Assembly (NCBI GenBank): GCA_934120015.1
Contig: CAKOTD010000018.1
Location: forward strand, 1 to 29,077
Origin: an uncultured Bacilli bacterium
Lineage (GTDB): Bacteria; Bacillota_I; Bacilli_A; RF39; UBA660
Length of the DNA stretch: 29,077 nucleotides
Direction of reading: 5' to 3'
Part shown: positions 25,601 through 29,077 of the stretch, piece after piece
Position numbering within the stretch: position 1 is the stretch's first letter
How the letters are laid out: each line of letters starts with the position of its first letter
Notes under the pieces: model-generated
Seen by the model: only the letters and a program-made list of their open reading frames with translations
The model's database searches: none
Told to the model about the DNA's origin: nothing
Program-made: the position numbers and the translations under genes

Positions 25601-26202
25601 CTAATACCAAAATAGAAATTTATACGGAAAATGATGAATTAATTTATACTGGTATGACAAATGAAGATGGGAAAATTATTTTAAATAAGTTGCCAATAGG
25701 AAAATATTATATTATCGAAACTGATGCAAGTGATGGTTACAGGATTAATAGTGAAAAAGTATATTTTGAAATAAAAAGAAATAATCAAAATGTTAAAGTA
25801 ACTTTAAAAAATGAAAAGATTAAATCTAAAGTTATAATTCATAAGGTTGATGAAAGTAATAATTCATTAGATGGTGTTCATATAAATATATATGATGAAA
25901 ATGATAAAATAATTTATAAAGGTGTTACTGATAAAGATGGAAATATTGAAGTAGAACTTAGTTATGGAAAATATTATTATAAAGAGATAAGTACGATAGA
26001 TGGATACATTATTAATGATGAAAAAGTATATTTTAATATTACTAATGATAATGAAACATTAGAATTTAATCTTGTTAATATAAAGAAAGAAATAGAGGTA
26101 CCAAATACAGGTGCAAATAAACAAAATTTTTTATTACCAAACCTTTTAATTATATTGGGAATTTTATTAAATATATATGGTAAAAAGAAAATATTTATGT
26201 AG
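22618..26202 (+). CDS. Sortase-anchored surface adhesin: thioester domain, nine CnaB-like repeats, VPNTG signal
   Basis: A 1194-aa secreted wall protein. The signal peptide spans about 1-25 (cleavage near VSA-AE). An N-terminal thioester domain shows Cys62 (SYCLDP) and the TQxAxW motif (113-118), so a Cys62-Gln114 thioester could bind host amines covalently. After a linker come nine SpaA/CnaB-type beta domains (from about residue 258). Most have a K in the first strand and the YxxxE-x-x-A-P-x-GY-like E-box needed for intramolecular isopeptide bonds. Domains 2-4 are almost identical 98-aa units. The C-terminus has VPNTG, a hydrophobic helix and KKK, an LPXTG-like sorting signal. The downstream sortase gene overlaps by 26 bp and is the probable partner. 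Confidence 0.9.
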   Translation: MNLRNIGIKLIIIVVFLISIGKVSAAELTTSFSGYYWDRKSDGYHGSGSFRYYYLDGIDSYCLDPSTHEGGPLTLGDWNSTGIPDSIKERVLLIAYYGYNYHGHQTLEYRAATQAMIWETVKGGNTKVTFFTQRFGEGDELDILKEKGEIERLISNHKVKPSFDSKEFSVLVGEQLVLNDSNGVLSNYNINYDSNSYLIDNNKLSIVPNKSGKINIKLEKKETYTSSYKIFVSDVYQDQIIPGIVDNIEGEFIINAEYGKVNIQKKDSEIGVRQGEATLKGAEYGIYRRDNDILMGTITTDENGYAESENILSYGNYYLKELKSSMGYKLDNNKYYFDINSNSKNVHVDVFEDVIKGKIKITKQDSETNTCKPLGEGILSGAKYQIVDINNNVVDTITINDNCIGTSKELPYGKYKVKEIEAPKGYKVDNNIYDVFIDSDNLEINVISREEIIKGKIKITKQDSETNTCKPLGEGILSGAKYQIIDINNNVVATITINDNCIGTSKELPYGKYKVKEIEAPSGYKIDNNIYDVFIDSDNLEINVTSREEIIKGKIKITKQDSETNTCKPLGEGILSGAKYQIIDINNNVVDTITINDDCIGTSKELPYGKYKVKEIEAPKGYKIDNNIYDVFIDSDDLEINVISKEDIIKNRISILKQYDYVEGNSMFVNAEANIIFEIYDSNNFKYDTIITDKNGYALVDLPYGTWRFHQKNVVNGYQKIHDFYVNVDDNSPLKHYYNILNNKIAAYLKLVKKDSTTGNVIKLSGTKFKILNMDTNEYVSQYVGGKLLDTFETDENGIMTTYLKLEAGNYKVIEIEAPKGYLLNDEGVMFSINDNTEFEYTSYGTFVIVEYMNNQVMGQIEIKKYGEIFKIKDDNYSFDKIPLSSVKFNIYASEDIISPDGTTIYYRKGTLVDRLTTNEDGYVISKKLPLGKYYLVETKTNSNYILNKENYYFELKETDATTPIVLEYYEATNYLKNGNLEIIKKDADNGKVVPNTKIEIYTENDELIYTGMTNEDGKIILNKLPIGKYYIIETDASDGYRINSEKVYFEIKRNNQNVKVTLKNEKIKSKVIIHKVDESNNSLDGVHINIYDENDKIIYKGVTDKDGNIEVELSYGKYYYKEISTIDGYIINDEKVYFNITNDNETLEFNLVNIKKEIEVPNTGANKQNFLLPNLLIILGILLNIYGKKKIFM
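23680..24561 (+). repeat. Three tandem 294-bp near-identical repeats inside the adhesin gene
   Basis: Units at 23680-23973, 23974-24267 and 24268-24561 are exactly 294 bp (98 codons) each. They differ by scattered substitutions such as GYKV/GYKI, APKGY/APSGY and VVDTI/VVATI. Each encodes one CnaB-like domain with two cysteines (TNTCKP and DNCIGT or DDCIGT). This looks like recent in-frame duplication or gene conversion. Confidence 0.92.
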
Positions 26203-26809
26203 TTTTATTTTAATAATTATAGGTTTGTTATTAATTGGTTATGGATTTATGACGCATTATCATTTTTATAAAGAGAAAAATAATTATATAAATGAAAGCA
26301 AAAAAGAAATTATAAAATATTATGATGATACAAGTATAAAAGATGATATAACTGATAATACTGATAAATCTATAGAGATAAATGATACAAATGATAATGT
26401 TAACAATGTATTTGCTGTTATAAGTATTCCTAAAATTAATTTAGAAAAAAGTCTTTATAATATTGATAGTACTGAAAATAATGTCAAATATAATGTAGAA
26501 ATATTAAAAGGTTCAACAATGCCTAATGAATTCTACAGCCATCTTTTTCTTGCATCTCATTCGGGATCTAATTATAATGCTTATTTTAATAATTTATCTA
26601 AATTAGAATTAAATGATAAAATATATATTCTATTTAATGGGGTTAAATATACTTATGAAGTAAATAGTATATTTGAGGTAGAAAAGGATGGAAAGATAGA
26701 AATAAATGATACAAATAATGTAAAAATGCTTACATTAATAACTTGTCATATTGGCACTAATAAACAAATTGTAGTAAATAGTTATTTGATAAAAGAAGAG
26801 ATGTATTAA
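26177..26809 (+). CDS. Sortase paired with the VPNTG adhesin
   Basis: A 210-aa membrane transpeptidase that should cleave the adhesin sorting signal and link it to the cell wall. The N-terminal membrane segment is about residues 8-27, with a polar Asn/Asp-rich linker to 75 and a sortase barrel from FAVISIPKINLEKSLY. The catalytic His is in ASHSG (His128) and the catalytic Cys in TLITC (Cys190). The conserved catalytic Arg after the Cys is missing: the sequence reads HIGTNKQIVV, and the only arginine in the protein is Arg4. Domain pattern and size are class C/D-like. It starts inside the adhesin gene without a strong ribosome site, suggesting translational coupling. Confidence 0.85.
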   Translation: MVKRKYLCSFILIIIGLLLIGYGFMTHYHFYKEKNNYINESKKEIIKYYDDTSIKDDITDNTDKSIEINDTNDNVNNVFAVISIPKINLEKSLYNIDSTENNVKYNVEILKGSTMPNEFYSHLFLASHSGSNYNAYFNNLSKLELNDKIYILFNGVKYTYEVNSIFEVEKDGKIEINDTNNVKMLTLITCHIGTNKQIVVNSYLIKEEMY

Positions 26810-26983
26810 TGTAAGTAAAATTTATTTTTATGCTATTTATAAGTCTTTTCTTTTATGTTCTTGAGTGTTTATGTTTAACGTGGTATATGATTTTATAGGA
26901 AGGTTAAATTATGGTTTTAGTAAGATTGATTGCAATATTATTAGGTTCTTGATTATAACACTATGTTGATTTTATAAAATAAA

Positions 26984-27076
26984 TTATTTCTTAACTATTG
27001 TTAAGTTTCCATTTTGTACAGCAATTGGTATGCTTTTATCATCTGAATATTCTTTTATTACAATAAATGGTTTATT
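26984..27076 (-). pseudogene. Possible gene remnant in the 26.8-27.2 kb gap
   Basis: The 446 bases between the sortase stop and the next start hold no intact gene. On the minus strand a 30-codon frame without a start reads KPFIVIKEYSDDKSIPIAV, then QNGNLTIVKK and a stop. It looks like the C-terminus of a real protein. A plus-strand frame (26970-27146) over the same bases lacks a sensible start. A tiny plus-strand frame at 26911-26952 has a good AGGAAGG site but stops after 13 codons. Weak evidence for decay. Confidence 0.2.
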
Positions 27077-27149
27077 TTATAAATATTATAAAATTAGTAA
27101 TGATGGTTTTATTGAGAAAAGACTAAGTCAAGGGACGAATACTTGAAAT

Positions 27150-27181
27150 TTTAAAAGAAATAGTTATTGATTTCTTTTAAA
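27150..27181. terminator. Hairpin, possible terminator
   Basis: A perfect 12-bp stem TTTAAAAGAAAT/ATTTCTTTTAAA (27150-27161 and 27170-27181) with an 8-nt loop. It lacks a true T run, so terminator function is uncertain. Confidence 0.4.
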
Positions 27182-27255
27182 TATCTACAAATATATTAAT
27201 AAATATACATAAACAGACAAATATTTCATAAATTCTAATAGAGGTGAAATTATAT

Positions 27256-27699
27256 ATGAAAAAAATATTTTTAATTTTATGTATTAGTTTATTATTTTTA
27301 ACACATGTAAAAGCCGAAACTGTTGATTTGGCACCTAATGCTAAGAGTGCAATTTTAATAGAAGCATCAACTGGTGAGATTATATATGAAAAAAATTCTC
27401 ATGAAAAATTAGAACCAGCATCTATGACAAAAATGATGTCAATGTTATTAATTGTTGAAAATATTGAAAAAGGTGTAATTGGATGGGACGATATTGTAAC
27501 AGTATCTGAAAATGCATCAAGTATGGGTGGTAGCCAAATTCTTCTTGAAACAAATGAACAAATGAGTGTTAAAGATTTATTTAAGGGGATTGCTGTTGCA
27601 AGTGGTAATGATGCTGTAGTAACAAAAAAGCAGTTATTAGTTTATATTAAAAGAAATATAAAACTACTTTTAATGTTATATTTTAAAGCACTATTGTAA
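27256..27699 (+). pseudogene. Truncated DacA/PBP5-type D-alanyl-D-alanine carboxypeptidase
   Basis: Residues 1-20 are a signal peptide and about 25-122 match the start of a low-molecular-weight penicillin-binding protein. LAPNAKSAILIEASTGEIIYE is followed by the catalytic SMTK tetrad (Ser56-Lys59) and the SGN motif (116-118 in ASGNDAVV). Homology then ends abruptly. The last 25 residues (TKKQLLVYIKRNIKLLLMLY and a few more) are not family-like, and the KTG motif and C-terminal domain are absent. The result is 147 aa against the usual 380 or more. No other frame restores the match downstream, so it looks like a deletion or fusion rather than a simple frameshift. The ATG at 27256 follows GAGGTGA; GTG 27244 lies in that site. 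Catalysis is not expected. Confidence 0.75.
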
Positions 27700-27709
27700 A
27701 TTATATATT

Positions 27710-27732
27710 AAGCTAAGTGATTGGCTTTTTTT
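27710..27732 (+). terminator. Terminator after the truncated dacA
   Basis: A short 6-bp stem AAGCTA/TGGCTT (27710-27715 and 27722-27727, one G-U pair) with a 6-nt loop and a strong T run. Confidence 0.55.
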
Positions 27733-28060
27733 GTTAGTTTTATGTCATTTTTTATGAAAACTGAAATTTGTAAAATAATTCTACCAGAATCTACCAAAAT
27801 AAACCATTAAGTGGTTTAAAGAAATAACATATTTGGTTATAATTTTCTTGAAAAAGTTATGCTAATAGATTATATTTTATAAAATTCCCAAATGTTTTAA
27901 AAGTTTAAATATTTATAATTATTGAAGGGAGTGATTGTTAAGTAATGTGATTGAAATGTGAAGGCAGGTGATATTACAAAATTATTTAGTTTAAAAGGTA
28001 GTAAATTAGAAATTAAAATATTATAAAAGAAATGTAAAATAAAATTAGAAGGGAAAATAT
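27733..28060. other. Gene-poor stretch with small repeats and a possible coding fragment
   Basis: No gene is supported here. It contains a tandem 10-mer with one mismatch, CTACCAGAAT/CTACCAAAAT (27781-27800), and a hairpin AAACCA/TGGTTT (27801-27806 and 27812-27817). Near 27960-28026 there is a stop-flanked frame KAGDITKLFSLKGSKLEIKI without a start codon, suggesting a decayed gene end. Confidence 0.3.
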
Positions 28061-28957
28061 ATGATGAAAAAAGGAATTTTATTTATAATATTTTTGGGGA
28101 TGATGATAGCATTACCAAAAAATGTATTTGCATTAAGAAATGATAACAACGTTGAAATGACACAGGAACAATATAATAGATTAGTGGAAATATTTGGAGA
28201 AGCTTCTGTAGATGGAATGTCTCAAGAAATATTTGATATTGAAAAAGATAAGACCTATGAATATGTTGGTAAACAAACAATATATGTAAAATCAGAATAC
28301 GATATAGATTTTTATGGTAATGTATCAGATTATGTTGAACGTTTGGTGACACAAGAAGAATATGAAATGGCATATGAGTCTTTTAGTGATATTGCACTTT
28401 ATGGTGTTAATCATGAAACAACTTACAAAAAATTAACATTAAAACAATATATTGTAAATGTGTCTTCAAATGGAAGTTATTCATTGCAATTTGTATTAAA
28501 TAATCAGTGGAAAATTATGCCTAAAGTACGATCTTATGATATCATGGCATTTAGGTTTAGCAATATTGTACCAACAGAAAGTACTATATGGGGTCAATTA
28601 AAATATAGTTCTAGTTCTAATTCAAATAAAATACAAAATTATGATATAAGTAGTTCCGGTTATAATGCTCCATATGTTATCGGTGGTTTTGGGATTTCTA
28701 TGAAATTACCAACAAGTACAAGTGTTATTAATATGGAAAGTACATTGTCTGTTACTTGTGACTATCGAGATAATACTTATCAAGTTTTTGGCACATATCA
28801 ACATGCATCAACTGCCGTTGGTGAGGCTGTTTCAAAAGAATATATAATTTCATCATCTGGTCGTGGAGGAGTTGTAAAATTCAATAATAGTACTGTTGAT
28901 TCATATTATGATCATATGCAAGGAGTTTCTATTTCAATTTCAGATAATTGTAATTAA
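28061..28957 (+). CDS. Secreted protein of an unnamed gut-Bacillota family
   Basis: A 298-aa protein with a clear signal peptide (about 1-25, cleavage near VFA-LR). The mature part starts with a MTQEQYNRLVEIFGE-like helical pair, then a probable beta-rich domain. That domain includes TTYKKLTLKQYIV, WKIMPKVRSYDIMAFRF (about 147-163), HASTAVGEAVSK and a YYDHM-x-G-x-SIS ending. I recall similar secreted proteins with the same MPK-RSYDI segment in related bacteria, but no name or function. No sorting signal or membrane anchor, so it is probably released. AGAAGGG at 28047-28053 serves ATG 28061; ATG 28064 is an alternative start. Confidence 0.6.
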   Translation: MMKKGILFIIFLGMMIALPKNVFALRNDNNVEMTQEQYNRLVEIFGEASVDGMSQEIFDIEKDKTYEYVGKQTIYVKSEYDIDFYGNVSDYVERLVTQEEYEMAYESFSDIALYGVNHETTYKKLTLKQYIVNVSSNGSYSLQFVLNNQWKIMPKVRSYDIMAFRFSNIVPTESTIWGQLKYSSSSNSNKIQNYDISSSGYNAPYVIGGFGISMKLPTSTSVINMESTLSVTCDYRDNTYQVFGTYQHASTAVGEAVSKEYIISSSGRGGVVKFNNSTVDSYYDHMQGVSISISDNCN

Positions 28958-29000
28958 AAAATTTAAAATTTAATATAAGAAAATAATAATGTAATCTAAC

Positions 29001-29077
29001 GAGAGTGTAAAAAACTTTGTGTAAAGTTACCAATCCATGGTAATAAAGATATTTGAGATTGATTATATCAGTCTCTT
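29001..29077. other. Cluster of three adjacent inverted repeats at the window edge
   Basis: AACTTT/AAAGTT (29013-29018 and 29023-29028), TTACCA/TGGTAA (29027-29032 and 29038-29043) and GAGATTGAT/ATCAGTCTC (29055-29063 and 29067-29075, one G-U) follow one another. The last runs into TT at the window end, like a terminator. The segment from 29001 (GAGAGTGTAAAAAACTTTG) also resembles IS256-type terminal repeats. The element is cut by the window end. Confidence 0.35.

Noticed and set aside
28083..28373. Minus-strand 96-codon frame
   Set aside because: It lies inside the secreted-protein gene, and the His/Tyr/Leu-rich translation is typical of an antisense shadow.
1..29077. Mycoplasma genetic code (TGA = Trp)
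   Set aside because: Several genes end at TGA directly before or overlapping the next start, and Trp is encoded by TGG throughout.

Overview
The window is about 29 kb of very AT-rich DNA from a walled, low-GC Gram-positive bacterium (Bacillota). It most resembles the reduced-genome gut lineages near the Mollicutes, Erysipelotrichia and RF39 groups; that placement is an inference. Four things support the general picture. Codon use is extremely A/T-rich. RNase J, YlxM, RuvAB-QueA and FtsY/Ffh homologues are present. TGA is a real stop codon (9716-9718, 16675-16677, 20921-20923), so this is the standard code and not the Mycoplasma code. Sortase, VanY-type and DacA-type carboxypeptidase genes imply peptidoglycan, and a CotD-like protein hints at spore-forming ancestry.

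Layout. 1-3.7 kb: a membrane-anchored muramidase/glucosaminidase-like protein, an AI-2E-family permease, a manganese/arsenic-efflux-like permease and mutM, convergent with a UPF0316 gene. 4.2-5.5 kb: a stand-alone protein of four helicase-associated (HA) repeats. 5.5-11.7 kb: a compact run ruvA, tdk, ruvB, queA, a divergent M3-like mini-peptidase, miaA and an M19 dipeptidase, with tiny gaps or overlaps. 11.8-13.5 kb: rnjA on the minus strand, divergent from an unrecognised 605-aa protein (13.6-15.4 kb). 15.4-20.1 kb: an SRP region with ftsY, a small membrane protein, ylxM, a HerA-like ATPase and ffh. 20.2-22.5 kb: a CotD-like Cys/His-rich protein, an ASCH protein and two VanY-type carboxypeptidases on the minus strand. 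22.6-26.8 kb: a surface module of a 1194-aa thioester/CnaB-repeat adhesin with a VPNTG sorting signal, overlapping its sortase. 26.8-29.1 kb: a decayed, gene-poor stretch with a truncated dacA, a secreted protein of an unnamed family, and a cluster of inverted repeats at the very edge that may be a mobile-element end or a structured RNA.

The points most worth following are these. (1) A recurring compact start module, in which a TATAAT box is followed 6-11 nt later by a GGTGA-register Shine-Dalgarno and a start codon, giving predicted 5' UTRs of only about 8-12 nt, on both strands. (2) A 313-aa protein carrying the oligoendopeptidase-F style HExxH...E core between queA and miaA. (3) A sortase with no arginine after its catalytic cysteine, paired with a non-canonical VPNTG substrate. 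(4) The 605-aa protein, whose C-terminal half is loosely reminiscent of ADP-ribosyltransferase folds. (5) A HerA-like ATPase embedded in the SRP cluster without NurA. No rRNA, tRNA or CRISPR array was seen.
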